A DNA stretch of 60,000 bases, from positions 19,768,485 through 19,828,484 of the forward strand of contig NC_134027.1 of the NCBI RefSeq assembly GCF_964204645.1, in the 5' to 3' direction. This document shows positions 29,681-40,135 of the stretch, in pieces. Origin of the DNA: Tubulanus polymorphus. Lineage: Eukaryota; Nemertea; Palaeonemertea; Tubulaniformes; Tubulanidae. The notes beneath the pieces are model-generated. The model had not been told where the DNA came from and did not search any database. It was given only the letters and a program-made list of their open reading frames with translations. The position numbers were made by a program, and so were the translations under genes. Within the stretch, counting starts at the first letter, position 1, and the number at the start of each line of letters is the position of its first letter.

Positions 29681-29998
29681 ATTAAAATTTAAAATATAAT
29701 ATTCCTCCGATTACAATTCCTATACAAGTTATAGCTAATTTAGTATTTTCATGGGATTTATTATCATCATTTAGTTTAATTATATCATGTTGAATATTAT
29801 CAGTTTTAATATTTTCTGTAGTATCTTTTATTTTGGAATCATTATCCAATTTAATATTCTTAGTTTTAGTTTCTGTTGATTGAATGTGTTTTTTATTTTT
29901 GGAGCAGTAATAATCTTTTTATTTATATCATTTAACCCAAATGAATTATTTATTGTTGCAGTTTTAATTAGATTATTATAACCAATTATATTTCCCAT
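29681..29998 (-). pseudogene. Small C-terminal-anchored membrane protein, frameshifted
   Basis: About 105 codons. It starts at 29998 (ATGGGAAATATAATTGG). After about 35 codons the frame breaks at an A-run near 29890, and coding continues in another frame, rich in Asn/Asp/Lys, to a C-terminal hydrophobic anchor (LAITCIGIVIGGILYF) ending near 29681. No family recognised; not found in element 2. Confidence 0.45.
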
Positions 29999-30001
29999 CT
30001 T

Positions 30002-31053
30002 TCATACTAAATCATTAGAAATAATTAATAGATTAGGGCCTATACAATAATTAAGCCTTACATGAGATTTATCTAAATAATTTTGATATCTTATAATGTT
30101 TTCTGGAATCGAACTATTTTTATCCTTATGAATTGAATCTTCAAATAAAACTTTAAATTGTTTCTGTGTATCGAATGATGTATTTAAATTTCCAATTATT
30201 GGGGATCTTGTTTCAACTTGCGCACCTAAAATACATATCAAATAAGTTCTAATAGATTGATTTATTCTTTGTATACCTGATTTTGTAAAACCTTCACTAT
30301 TTTCTAAAATAAAATAAACCCAACCATTATTGTTTTCTTGTTCTAAATTATCATAAAATTTCGGTAATTTATTGAAATTAAATGTTTCTAAATCCTTTGT
30401 TTCTATTTTACCATAACCTAATTTATTAATTTATTATTATAGATATTATAAAAACTATTAGATGGTATGGGAAGTGCGCAATATTCTGCAATCTTTTTAG
30501 GGCAAGGAAATGATCTTATTGTTCCAATTTTTTTTCTAAAATGAGAATTATTTATATCTATATTAAATTCATTGCAAATTTTATAAAACTTTGATAAATT
30601 GATATTATTATCTAATTCTTTAAAATACCTAGATCCTGGTAAAGCGCACTCTAATTCATTTAATATTATTCTTATTTTAAAGTATGTATGAAATCTAAAT
30701 AAACTTTGAATTAATTTATATTTAGAATTATTCAAATGATCATTCCAACTAATTCCACATCCTGTTGTTGCACAATAAACAGCAAAATTTAATTGGTTCT
30801 GCCAATACTTCATATTAGATTTTAATAACCATTGTTTTTCATCTTTCAATTTTTTAAAATTAATTAAATATACATGAAATATATTTTCCATCTTTGCATT
30901 AAAATTATTAGTTTCAGTAACATAAATTTCTAATTTAGTTAATGAATCTAAAACTTGATTTCTATATGTTATATCTTTATTAAAATCTATTGCTGGAATA
31001 TTATATTTAATTGATTTATTATATTGGAAAGCTTTTGGAAAACTATCTACCAT
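30002..31053 (-). pseudogene. Conserved structural-cluster protein, frameshifted near 30420
   Basis: The upstream frame (31053-30418, 211 residues) contains CATTGCGISWNDHL and a FHTYFKIRIIL segment. The downstream frame (about 30417-30002) contains GFTKSGIQRINQSIR and FEDSIHKDKN-like segments. I recognise this arrangement as a conserved gene of animal Polintons/adintoviruses, usually one ORF of about 330-350 residues in the capsid gene cluster. Its exact virion role is unknown to me. The frame break lies at the 211-residue stop. Start motif TAATTTTTTAATTAAATAAATG. Absent from element 2. Confidence 0.6.
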
Positions 31054-31069
31054 TTATTTAATTAAAAAA

Positions 31070-31354
31070 TTAATAATTTATTAATTCTTTTAATAATTTA
31101 TCTTGTTCTTCAACTGTTATATGACCATTTAAACTTATTATATAATCTAGTGTATTCTTTAATTTATCAATTTCTTTTATATTAGTTTTAATTTTTTCTT
31201 TATTACTTTTTATATTTAATTTTGAACTTATACCAGTTAAAACACTTGAACTTAATCCTAACACACCAATTGATATAGCTAAAGGTGTTAATGGACTGAA
31301 TATTGCTAAAAATGTTATTACAGAACTAATTGTAACCGAACCACTTATAATCAA
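31070..31354 (-). CDS. Small hydrophobic protein
   Basis: 94 residues. The N-terminal half is very hydrophobic (two possible membrane spans, about 2-25 and 27-45); the C-terminal half is charged and probably helical. The assigned start at 31354 is not linked to the shared start motif, so it may be a remnant of a longer gene. Unknown function. Confidence 0.4.
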   Translation of the reverse strand: MIISGSVTISSVITFLAIFSPLTPLAISIGVLGLSSSVLTGISSKLNIKSNKEKIKTNIKEIDKLKNTLDYIISLNGHITVEEQDKLLKELINY

Positions 31355-31367
31355 ATAATATATAATT

Positions 31368-31505
31368 TTACTTTTTAGATATTTTTTTCTTTTTAACTTT
31401 TAAGTCACTTTCAAATTCTAATATTTGTTTTTCTAAATATATTTTTAATTTAGTTTTATTTATATCATGAGGAATAATATCAATGCTATCAACTTTATCT
31501 TCCAT
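31368..31505 (-). CDS. Very small charged protein (45 residues)
   Basis: A 45-codon ORF ending in a Lys-rich tail (KVKKKKISKK). It is supported mainly by a perfect copy of the shared start motif, AATTTTTTTTGCTAAATAAATG, immediately upstream. No homologue recognised; missing from element 2. Confidence 0.45.
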   Translation of the reverse strand: MEDKVDSIDIIPHDINKTKLKIYLEKQILEFESDLKVKKKKISKK

Positions 31506-31525
31506 TTATTTAGCAAAAAAAATTA

Positions 31526-31948
31526 CTAATTAGTAAATTTATATGCTACAAATATAACAATAACAGTTCCACCTAAAATCCATATTATTTCATATTTCTG
31601 TTGTTCTTTACTTGGGGTATAATAATCTGATAATTTAGGTTTGTATAGATGTAATTTTTCTTTATTGGTTACCGCGTTATATAAACTCATTGCATCATCA
31701 ACTGATTGAAAATCTCTATGTGAAATCTTCTGATCATATAATTCTTTATTGATGTAATCCATATAGTTTTGTCTCTTTTCTCTATATTCTTCTGCAGCTT
31801 TATTGTATTTCTCTAACGCTAAGTTATGTCTTCTTTGTTCTCCTAATGAACTATTTTTATCAATATGTTTAAATAAATAACCACCACCAGTAAATGCTAA
31901 AGCGTTAACAATTGCCGATCCTATAATAGTTATAATTGCAGAAGCCAT
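31526..31948 (-). CDS. Conserved small two-span protein of the capsid cluster
   Basis: 140 residues. N-terminal hydrophobic/Gly-rich segment (MASAIITIIGSAIVNALAF), central basic coiled coil (EEYREKRQNYMDYINKEL), a LSDYYTPS segment, and a C-terminal transmembrane helix. Recurrent in animal Polinton-like elements; function unknown, possibly a membrane-interacting virion protein. Shared start motif upstream. The element 2 copy (47873-48250) is truncated before the last helix. Confidence 0.65.
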   Translation of the reverse strand: MASAIITIIGSAIVNALAFTGGGYLFKHIDKNSSLGEQRRHNLALEKYNKAAEEYREKRQNYMDYINKELYDQKISHRDFQSVDDAMSLYNAVTNKEKLHLYKPKLSDYYTPSKEQQKYEIIWILGGTVIVIFVAYKFTN

Positions 31949-31973
31949 TTATTTAGCAAAAAAAATTATGCAT

Positions 31974-32195
31974 TTATATGGGAGGAATATATTTTTGTTT
32001 TTCCAAATAATCAATAGTTAAATTAGATAAAGTAATTGCTAATGTTAACTTTAAAATATCATTTATATCAAATCTATCAACATTAACACTTCCCATTTTG
32101 AATACTTTTTTTAATACCATTGAATAACCAACAGTTCCATCTGATAGTAATGCTCCATTATATAATCCAGTTATTATCCACTTATTATCACTCAT
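31974..32195 (-). CDS. Conserved 73-residue membrane-associated protein
   Basis: 73 residues, almost identical to 48275-48496. A central region (ILKLTLAITLSNLTIDYLEKQ) and the ending YIPPI are conserved features. Shared start motif, TTTTTTTGATAAATAAATG. Conservation between two decaying copies supports it as a real gene. Function unknown. Confidence 0.65.
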   Translation of the reverse strand: MSDNKWIITGLYNGALLSDGTVGYSMVLKKVFKMGSVNVDRFDINDILKLTLAITLSNLTIDYLEKQKYIPPI

Positions 32196-32217
32196 TTATT
32201 TATCAAAAAAATTACTA

Positions 32218-32552
32218 TCTTCAAAATATTTAGTTATCTTAGTGATGATTAATTCAACATTTATTTTATTACTAGTTTCATTTGTATATATTTCAATTAT
32301 TATTTTTCTAATATCATCAATGATAAAATCTTCATCTAATTCATAAAATCTTAAAGATTCTCTAATTTAATTAGTAATCTTTTCTACATTTAAAGTTTCT
32401 TTATCTATTGTTGTTTTATACTCAAATGTTGTTTCATTAGAAAATACAATATTTTTGATTTGTGTAATTACATCATTAATGTTAAATTTCATTTCTTTCT
32501 CACGTTTAAAATCGAACCCAAAACATATACTCGGTCCAACAGTTATATTCAT
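32218..32552 (-). pseudogene. Small acidic helical protein with internal stop
   Basis: Starts at 32552; a TAA at about 32367-32369 interrupts it after 61 codons. Homologous sequence continues in frame to about 32218. The element 2 copy (48497-48853, 118 residues) is intact. Unknown family. Confidence 0.6.
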
Positions 32553-32568
32553 TTATATAGTGAAAAAA

Positions 32569-33291
32569 TTACTCTTTACATCTTATAACTAATTCATAAA
32601 TTACAGGAAAGTTATTCAAATCAATTAAATAACCATTATGATGTCTTATTTCTAATTTAAAATTATTGAAATGTGGAATACAAGGTTTGAAATCACATTC
32701 AGCTAAATTATAATTTATTTGAGTTCCAAATTGTTTGACATTTTTTAATGGTAAAATATTTAATAAACTAGAATTAAAAATTGTATCTTTAGTTGCTTCA
32801 AATGTTTTTGTTGGGTCAATTAGATTACAATAAATATAGAAATGTGTGTAAGGTATTATATTTGAGCTACCTTCTACGTTTCCAGTAACAATACGCGGTT
32901 TAATTCCTAACATTTTAGCTATTGGTTTGTTTACCATAAATTTATTTTGTTCATTGGCTAACTTTATTTTAATTTTATCAGAACTATCACTTTTTATAAA
33001 TCTAATTGAAAATTTATCTTCACTTTCAAGTTTTAATCGTGCTTTCCGATTAATTTCTTGGGCTAATGTTTCTAAATTATATAATCCTAGTTTTAAAAAT
33101 AGATGAAACCATTTATTTTTATTTCCAATATGAATTAAAAAGTCTCTATGTTCAAAAGTTTTAGCCGTTATATTATAAAATGAGTTACATAAACATAATT
33201 TTCCATCTAATTGAACTAGTAAATTATGTGATTTATAATTTGTAAGTTTTCTAGAATCAACAAATATTCTGTATTCTTTTAATTCTACCAT
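32569..33291 (-). CDS. Putative penton-like minor capsid protein
   Basis: 240 residues. Starts MVELKEYRIFVDSRKLT and ends in a beta-rich region (FKLEIRHHNGYLIDLN, FPVIYELVIR) of the kind seen at the C-terminus of Polinton single jelly-roll minor capsid (penton) proteins, along with a YIYCNLIDPTKTF segment. Compared with element 2 it lacks about 11 residues near position 31, an in-frame deletion. Start motif variant ATAAAAAAATG... TATAAATAATG. The penton assignment is a family-level inference. Confidence 0.55.
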   Translation of the reverse strand: MVELKEYRIFVDSRKLTNYKSHNLLVQLDGKLCLCNSFYNITAKTFEHRDFLIHIGNKNKWFHLFLKLGLYNLETLAQEINRKARLKLESEDKFSIRFIKSDSSDKIKIKLANEQNKFMVNKPIAKMLGIKPRIVTGNVEGSSNIIPYTHFYIYCNLIDPTKTFEATKDTIFNSSLLNILPLKNVKQFGTQINYNLAECDFKPCIPHFNNFKLEIRHHNGYLIDLNNFPVIYELVIRCKE

Positions 33292-33359
33292 TATTTATAA
33301 CATAAAAAAATCACCGCTCATCACTAAAAATTAATTTTAATAAAATTTTTCCTAAATAA

Positions 33360-34673
33360 ATGGATGAGAAGATAGCATGCGAAATTTGTGGTGAACTTCT
33401 AAGAAAAAGTAATATGGCTCGACATATGAAAAAACATGATGAAAATTATAAACCCCCTAAAATAAACTGCCCAAAATGTAATAAATTATTCTCAAGAAAT
33501 TATGTTAAAAAACATTCAGAGAAGTGTAGAATTAATGGCGCAACGGCTAATGTTGATAGTAATGAAAGTAATAGTAATTCTGCTGAAGTTGAACCTGAAG
33601 TTATTTGGAAAAGACCCTTCTTATTCTATGATAAGGATAATATAAAAGATCATTTCTGCGAGCCTTGTCGAATAAAATATGGCCCTGAAAATATAGAAGA
33701 TTGGGAGAATCATCAATTTCGTAAAGTACATATAGATAAAATTTCTAATAAATTTGAAACTGAATTTAATGAAAGAAAAAATAATTTATTAGAAAAAATA
33801 AAATATGAGAAAACGTTACCAGATAATAAAGAAACAGTTGAAAAGTTAGAAAAACAATATAATGAATTAACAAGAAAAACATATTATTGTAAATATTGTA
33901 AATTGATTATTACAACAAGTAATTCAAATCTACATAATAGAACAATAAAACATAAAGAAAACGTAAGAAAATACCAAGAGTTTAATGAAGATCTATTACC
34001 AATAAATTATGAACAAAAATGCCCACAATATATTTATGCGACCTTAAGGCAAGAAGGTACTGTGTTATTTTGTGTTGATTGTGGATGGCAAAAGAATTTA
34101 TGGGGTGAAGAAAAAACTAGAAATTTTCTAATAGATCCAAAATTAAATTATCTAGATGAAATTTTTAAAATATTTTCTATGGAAGATCATACAGCAGAAT
34201 ATATGCAATGGCTTGAAAAAATGAAAATAATAGAAAATAAAAATGGTGAAATAACTAAAAAAGATATTATAAATACAATTATTCCGTCAACATTTAACAC
34301 AAAACAAAAGAAAATGTATTTATATTTATTATTTAACGATTATTATGAAAAACCTAAATTAACAGAAGAAGATACGGAAAATATAAAAAAAAAATTCAAA
34401 CAAATATTAATGTATCATTTGGAAAATAGAATAACAGATTCAATAAATTATGAATTCTTTTTAAATAAGATTGTAAATTATTTAAACCTAGATATTATAA
34501 TTCCATTTGACGAATTAACAAACAAAAAGAAACAAAGAGAGCGAGATGAAATGTGGAACAAGATAGAACTTTATTTAAATGAAAAAAATGGAATGGAAGA
34601 AGAACCTAAACAATTAAATGAAAATGAAGAAACCAATAGTGATTTCGAGTTTGATGATATAGATCCATTTTAA
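33360..34673 (+). CDS. C2H2 zinc-finger protein on the opposite strand
   Basis: 437 residues, intact. N-terminal fingers CEICGELLRKSNMARHMKKH and CPKCNKLFSRNYVKKHSEKC, two more Cys/His segments (FCEPCRIKYG..., YYCKYCKLII...H...H), then a charged helical region and an acidic tail. It is convergent with PolB and overlaps its stop by 4 bp. No counterpart in element 2, where the equivalent position holds the OB-fold-like gene. It may act in DNA binding or regulation. TAAATAAATG start motif present. Confidence 0.7.
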   Translation: MDEKIACEICGELLRKSNMARHMKKHDENYKPPKINCPKCNKLFSRNYVKKHSEKCRINGATANVDSNESNSNSAEVEPEVIWKRPFLFYDKDNIKDHFCEPCRIKYGPENIEDWENHQFRKVHIDKISNKFETEFNERKNNLLEKIKYEKTLPDNKETVEKLEKQYNELTRKTYYCKYCKLIITTSNSNLHNRTIKHKENVRKYQEFNEDLLPINYEQKCPQYIYATLRQEGTVLFCVDCGWQKNLWGEEKTRNFLIDPKLNYLDEIFKIFSMEDHTAEYMQWLEKMKIIENKNGEITKKDIINTIIPSTFNTKQKKMYLYLLFNDYYEKPKLTEEDTENIKKKFKQILMYHLENRITDSINYEFFLNKIVNYLNLDIIIPFDELTNKKKQRERDEMWNKIELYLNEKNGMEEEPKQLNENEETNSDFEFDDIDPF

Positions 34674-37600
34674 TAACCATAAGGTAATGTTTTTATACCA
34701 TCATCTAAAATATGCCTTTTATCATCAAATGGATTTAAACTAGTTTTTTCAACTTCATTAATGTACATCTCATGATCTTCTGATCTTAAACAATTCATTT
34801 TGTGTTTCATTACAATTGATTTATATAAACACATTATATAATCTTGAAATTCTATATGTTTATCAACCACATGTTTTGTTATTCCTTTTAACTTTTTAGC
34901 TTTATGATCTTTTGTTCTGTAACTATACATTTTACTTCTTATCTTAACAAATTCAATCATTTCATCACCCCCTAATTCATCTTTAAACTTACCAGGAATC
35001 TTTTTATTATCATTGCTAAATAGTTCATGATCTTTGGGATAATTGCTAAAATCAAAATGATGTTTTAATGTTTTTAAGTCTTTTGTTATGTCATTTGTCT
35101 TGATTTTTAGTATGTAACTGTCGGTATTTTTTTGTATTAATGGGAACCCAGAATTGAATGTTCCATCATCTGTTGATAAATAATAAACATAGTCAGTTGG
35201 GTTATATATTTCAAATAAATCTTTAACTTCTTCTGTTAATTCTTTTTCTACATGCTTTAAATTAAAACAATTTGGTTTAGATTTAATTAATTCTATATTC
35301 ATATTAAATCCTAATGAACTGCATAATATATTCAATCCTGATATAGCAACTTTTCCTTTTTGAGCAAAGGATATTGTTTTGCGGTTTTGGAAACTTTTTG
35401 AACCATCTGCGGCATAGAATCCAATGAAGAACCACTTTCTTAAATTATTTTTTGCATTCAATACATAATCTGGAACTATCTTTTCTTTTGTTGAAGTATT
35501 ACTTTTCACTATTGCATGAATATAGAATTCATCATTATATTTTGCAGCAGAATCTTTAGGATTATTTACAAATATTCTATAAACCGCGGATGATTTCATA
35601 TGATCCATGATTCTAAATGTTTTATATGAATAAACTTCTTCGCAGAATTTCTTTATTCTTTCTAATAATTTCAAATCTTCATTGCATAAATACCAACGAT
35701 ATTGAGTGCGATTAACATAATTATACACACCTGCTGAACCATCTCCCATGAAAAATCCTTTGATAAAATATTCTTTTTCTTCTAATGTTTCAGGTTCTAT
35801 ATTATAAATATTATCAATAATTTCATCAAATGACATATGATTCATTCTTTGGAAAAATCTTTTATGTAATAATTCATCTCCAATTTTTATATCAGTTGGT
35901 TTTATTTCATCACCATTTCGTTTAATTAAACTATGATCTTCTGTAACATCTACAAATCCTAATTTAGTTCTAACTCTATAGATTTTCTTATTTGTTTTAT
36001 GCCTAATAATATTCTTTAATTTTTTCCATCCATTTCTTGTCCAAACATCTATTAAACCATTTATTTGTATTAATTCTTTTTCTCCATATGAAATATAACA
36101 TTCATTTTGTTTTGGAATTATTTCTGAAATTCTTCTTATCAATATTTTATCATTACATTTTAATAATATTGGGGTGTCAGCTGTTACAGAATCAAAATAT
36201 AATATTTCAATATGCTTTTCCCCAAAAAGTGGTTGTAAAACATTATAATAAAAATCATACATTAATAATTTTGATACTTCTAAAACAGTCGAACCAATAA
36301 ATATAGGTTTATTAAATTTCATTGATGTTCTTTTTAATTTAACTGCTGTTAAATAATCTTCAAATCTTTTATTTCCTAAATGTCTAGGACTTGATTGTAA
36401 ATGTCTTTATCTTTCAGAATTATTTACTAATTCAATATCATTTCTATTTCTAATATTTTCACATGTTTTACCATAAAAACTATTATTCAGTAATTTGAAG
36501 AAATCTTTTTCAAAATCTGTTTTTGATATGGTTCTCTGTTGAGTATTGAAATCTATATATTTTTCTAACCACTTCGATTGATTAAATTCAATATATCTAT
36601 GTACTTTCTTTAATTTCATTCCTTGTTTTAGATGAAATTTTACCATTCTATAATGAACAATATAATTGTATTTATTATTTTGAGTAAGTATTAATTTTTC
36701 TGTAAAAACATGATCTTTCGGTTTTATTTTCTTCTGGTATTCACTTAAATAACTATCATCTACAGTTAAATGTTCTGGGCAATAAGGTAAGTTTCTTGTT
36801 TTAAACTTTATATTTTCAGGATATTCTCAATCAACTACAAAGAAATAACCAATTGGTGCTTCATCTTTTAAACTCGCAATTGCGCTTTCCCAATCAGTTT
36901 TATCACCATTTTTAACTTCTGTTAATATAAAATTTTTATATGGTTGAGGTTGCATCATTGCCCAACCAAATAAATTATTGGCGTCAATATATAATAATTT
37001 ATATTCATCATTTGCTTTAAAATATCTATCTCCCATAACACCACTAATTCCACCTCTAATTGATTTTTCAAATAATAAAACCATATCTGGTTCTTTTAAT
37101 AAATCTAATTCTACATTTGTATATTTTAAACGACATTGCCAGGTTAAACCAGGACTAGAGTAGCAATAACAAGGATCAACATTAAAATGATTCAAATTAA
37201 CTTCTCTAAATTTTTCAAATATGTCAGCCAATATCATAACATCTGATTTTAAATATAAATCAACTAATTCACCATGATTTTTCATCTTAAAATGGTTCCA
37301 AATATTTAATGTTCTATTAAAAACTTCGTCTTTCACATACTCCTCTTTTAATTGATCATAAAATTGATCTTTTGATAATTCTGTTACATTAAAATCATTG
37401 TGTGTTTTATAAAATGAATAAGGAATTGCGCCATTATATCTCAATAATTTAAAATCTTGTTCATTTGGATAATAATATCGAGTTATAACAAAATCATTAT
37501 CAACTAAACTTTTTGATAAATTATCTAATGAACTTGCTAGAAATCTATAAGAATCTAAAAATCTAATGCAACCAAATTGAAATGAAATATAATTTTCAGA

Positions 37601-39734
37601 TGTTTTAGCTAATAGTTTAAAATCATATTTTCTTACATTTGCTTCATTCATAGCATTATATTCTTCTATTTCTTGATTAATTGCACCCAATTTTCCCGAT
37701 AATTGTTTTATAAATAGGTAGGTATCATATCCTGATAAATTATGAAATAATATTGGCACGAAATTTACTTTTTTGGCTTGTAAATTGCAAACCTCATGCG
37801 CGGCGCCTCTAAACTTTCCATTCAAATGATCATGATCTCTAACTCTTTTATCAAATGAATAAAAACGTTTTTCACAATAACAACAATGAGTTGCATAATT
37901 AAAATCAATTTCATCTTCTTTTGTCATAACTATTCTTTTATTTGTGTTTAATAATTTTGCAAAATCACTTTCTAATTCAATCATTTTATCACAAAAATCA
38001 TTAACTACATTTTCACCTCTAAAAGAAATATATTGACTTTCATATAATTCAGGATAATTTGATTTTATATAAATTCCATAAGCAGCAGCTCTTTGATGAA
38101 CTTTTTTAATTGTATTTATAATTGGTGGGTCTTGTATTGTGTCTTCATTTAATTCATTTCCTTTATCCATTGATTTTAATAATTGCTTTTTGTTATATAT
38201 TTCTTTTCTATTTTGATTAGTTAATTCTTTATTCAACGATTCAAAATCCCCATAAATTACAAATGGAACAATATTCTTAAATTTATGATTAGTAAATTTC
38301 AATTTATAATCTTTTTCTGTTGGCATTATTAATTTACAAAAATCTTTATTATCACATAATTCTTTATGTTTTAGTAACGCATTCTCAGTCATAAATTTAG
38401 ATAAACATTTTCTACATAGATAAATTTTACGATGATGATCACTTTCTGTTGTTCTAAAGAATAAATCAATTTGTTTTAACCACATATAATGTTCATTTTC
38501 ATCTTTTTTATAATATAACAAATCTATAGCATTTTCATCATCATAATATTCTGTTAAATATAAAGCTTCCAATGTATAATCTTTAATATTTTCACCTTTT
38601 GTCTTTGGTAATTGCATTAATTCGAATACATTCATTTTTAAATTATTAACTTATTCTATTTTAGGAATCATTTTTATAGTTACTGGATATTGATCAATTT
38701 TATATAATGTTTCATATTTCCGATAATCTGTTATTCTACAAACATTTTCCTGTGATGGATGTAAGCAACTAATAAATGACCATAGAAAACATTTATTATC
38801 TTCATTTTGAATATTTATTACTGCTTTTGTTATAAATGGTAATTTAATATAAGATGATGCTTTAATTTCCTTTTCTGTTGTAAAGTTTGAATCATTTTTA
38901 AACATTTTATTACTTTTTGATGTTTTATTTCTTTTTGTATTATAAACATTCAAATCTAAATATATCATTTCATTCAATGTTAAGCCAGAACCCTCAAAAT
39001 ATCTTTCTTCAATATGACGTTTAAATTCATTTAATATTTTTTCTAACTTCTCTTTTATTTGTTTTTGAAATTATTTCTTCAGAGAGTGTTTGAATATTAT
39101 AATTCATCTTTTCTTCTGACTTTATAAAACTTACTTTCCCAGAGATACTAATTTTTGGATATTCAACATCTGTTATCAAATCTAGTATTTTTTCTATTAT
39201 TTCATTAAATTTACTATAATCTTCTATTGTTGTACCTTTAAAAAATCTAAATATAATAGCTGCAGGACCAATTTTACTATGTAATGTTTCTAAAATTTCA
39301 ATTGTATCTTTTATTTCTAGTGAATCAATATAATTTCTAACATTTTCCATGTAAGGTTTATTTGAAATGGATTTAGTTTTTGACGTTGATTTTTTTACTT
39401 GTTGAGGTTTATTATCAAAATATTCTGATCCTAAAACATTTTTATTTAAATTTTTATAATGTTTTTGTGATTCGAGATGTCTATTATAATTCCTTTTTAC
39501 TATAAATTCATTACAAACTTCACATTTTATTTCATCCACATTCATATTTTCTAATCGTTCTTTTCTTTCATTGGAATTTTCTGGAGTTTCAAAATCTATT
39601 ACATTTTTTATATGATTTGCAGATTTTTCATGTCGTGATTTTTGGGATTTATCGATGTATTTTTTACAATATTGACAATAATATTGATTTTTATTAACAT
39701 TATTATTTTCTGGTTGGTGTTCATTCTCCCCCAT
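34670..39734 (-). pseudogene. polB: Zinc-finger leader plus protein-primed-type DNA polymerase B, intein-bearing, broken
   Basis: An N-terminal segment (39734-39027) has C2H2 fingers (YYCQYCKKYI...H, CEVCNEFI...H). A frame break near 39050 follows. The polymerase then shows exonuclease motifs (YGDFES, FHNLSGYD), an HNH-like RDHDHLNGKFRGAAH segment, motif A (YIDANNLFGWAM), motif B (NNSFYGKTCENIRNRN), and motif C split by an intein. In-frame stops lie at 38651-38653, about 36830 and about 36407. Everything from 36322 to 34670, including the intein, is open. It would replicate the element; this copy cannot do so as a single protein. Confidence 0.88.
35126..36190 (-). other. LAGLIDADG intein in the PolB active-site motif (355 residues)
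   Basis: Starts SVTADTPILLKC and ends LIQKN before Thr. Removing it leaves YFD|TDSY, the canonical PolB motif C. Block A Ser1, block B VTEDHSLI (Thr83, His86) and block F YYLSTDDGTFNSGF are visible. Two LAGLIDADG-type motifs (YFIKGFFMGDGS near 35770-35735, WFFIGFYAADGS near 35425-35390) mark a homing endonuclease. The penultimate residue is Lys rather than the usual His. The intein frame is uninterrupted although the host gene has three stops upstream. Confidence 0.93.
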
Positions 39735-39972
39735 TTATTAGGAAAAAAAATTACTTGTGGTGAGGAGTGTTCGACCTTCGACCTCTGATCTGTAACCCCA
39801 CTTTCCCAATTACTAAAATGAAAAATAAATTCTCGCACGCTCGAATTTATTTTTCAATTTTATGAGTTTTACTCCTAATTCAAGTAGAAATTATAGTTAT
39901 TTTCATATTTTTTCATTTTTTACTCACCCGCCCGTTCAACCTTTAACCTAGAACAACTAAACCCCTATTACT
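39730..39972 (-). repeat. Polinton 1 right terminal inverted repeat
   Basis: Reverse complement of 22437-22640. It ends CCCCTATTACT and includes the ATGGG start codon of the PolB leader. The outer 60 bp also pair with 54322-54386. Confidence 0.88.
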
Positions 39973-40135
39973 CTTAAAATAATCATATATATGAATAACA
40001 TTTAAATTGACAGATTATTCAATATAAAAGTATATATTTACAACATTATTTCAATATTCATATTTGTGTGAGTTAGATTTTTAAACATTGAAAGTGTTAG
40101 TAAAGTGTGATTGAAATAATACATATATAAATCAT
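39973..40135. repeat. Element 2 left inverted repeat
   Basis: CTTAAAATAATCATATATATG... is inverted at 54105-54321 with small indels, including the shared TTTACAACATTATTTCAATA stretch. It abuts the right TIR of element 1 directly. Confidence 0.8.

Larger units (their letters stand above)
22437..39972. mobile_element. Polinton/Maverick-type element 1 (17.5 kb)
   Basis: A linear virus-like DNA transposon bounded by terminal inverted repeats starting AGTAATAGGGGTTTAG. Its gene set is PolB (with intein), rve integrase with chromodomain, packaging ATPase, capsid protein, putative penton and small membrane proteins. The left junction is exact by comparison with uninterrupted copies of the flank. 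The right end abuts element 2 and no 6-bp target duplication is found. Strongly AT-rich compared with its flanks. No adenovirus-type cysteine protease was recognised. Confidence 0.9.

Noticed and set aside
34670-39734. Alternative genetic code to explain in-frame stops in PolB
   Set aside because: Stops are of different types (TAA and TGA) at positions that are sense codons in the other copy, and frameshifts accompany them; ordinary decay explains this.
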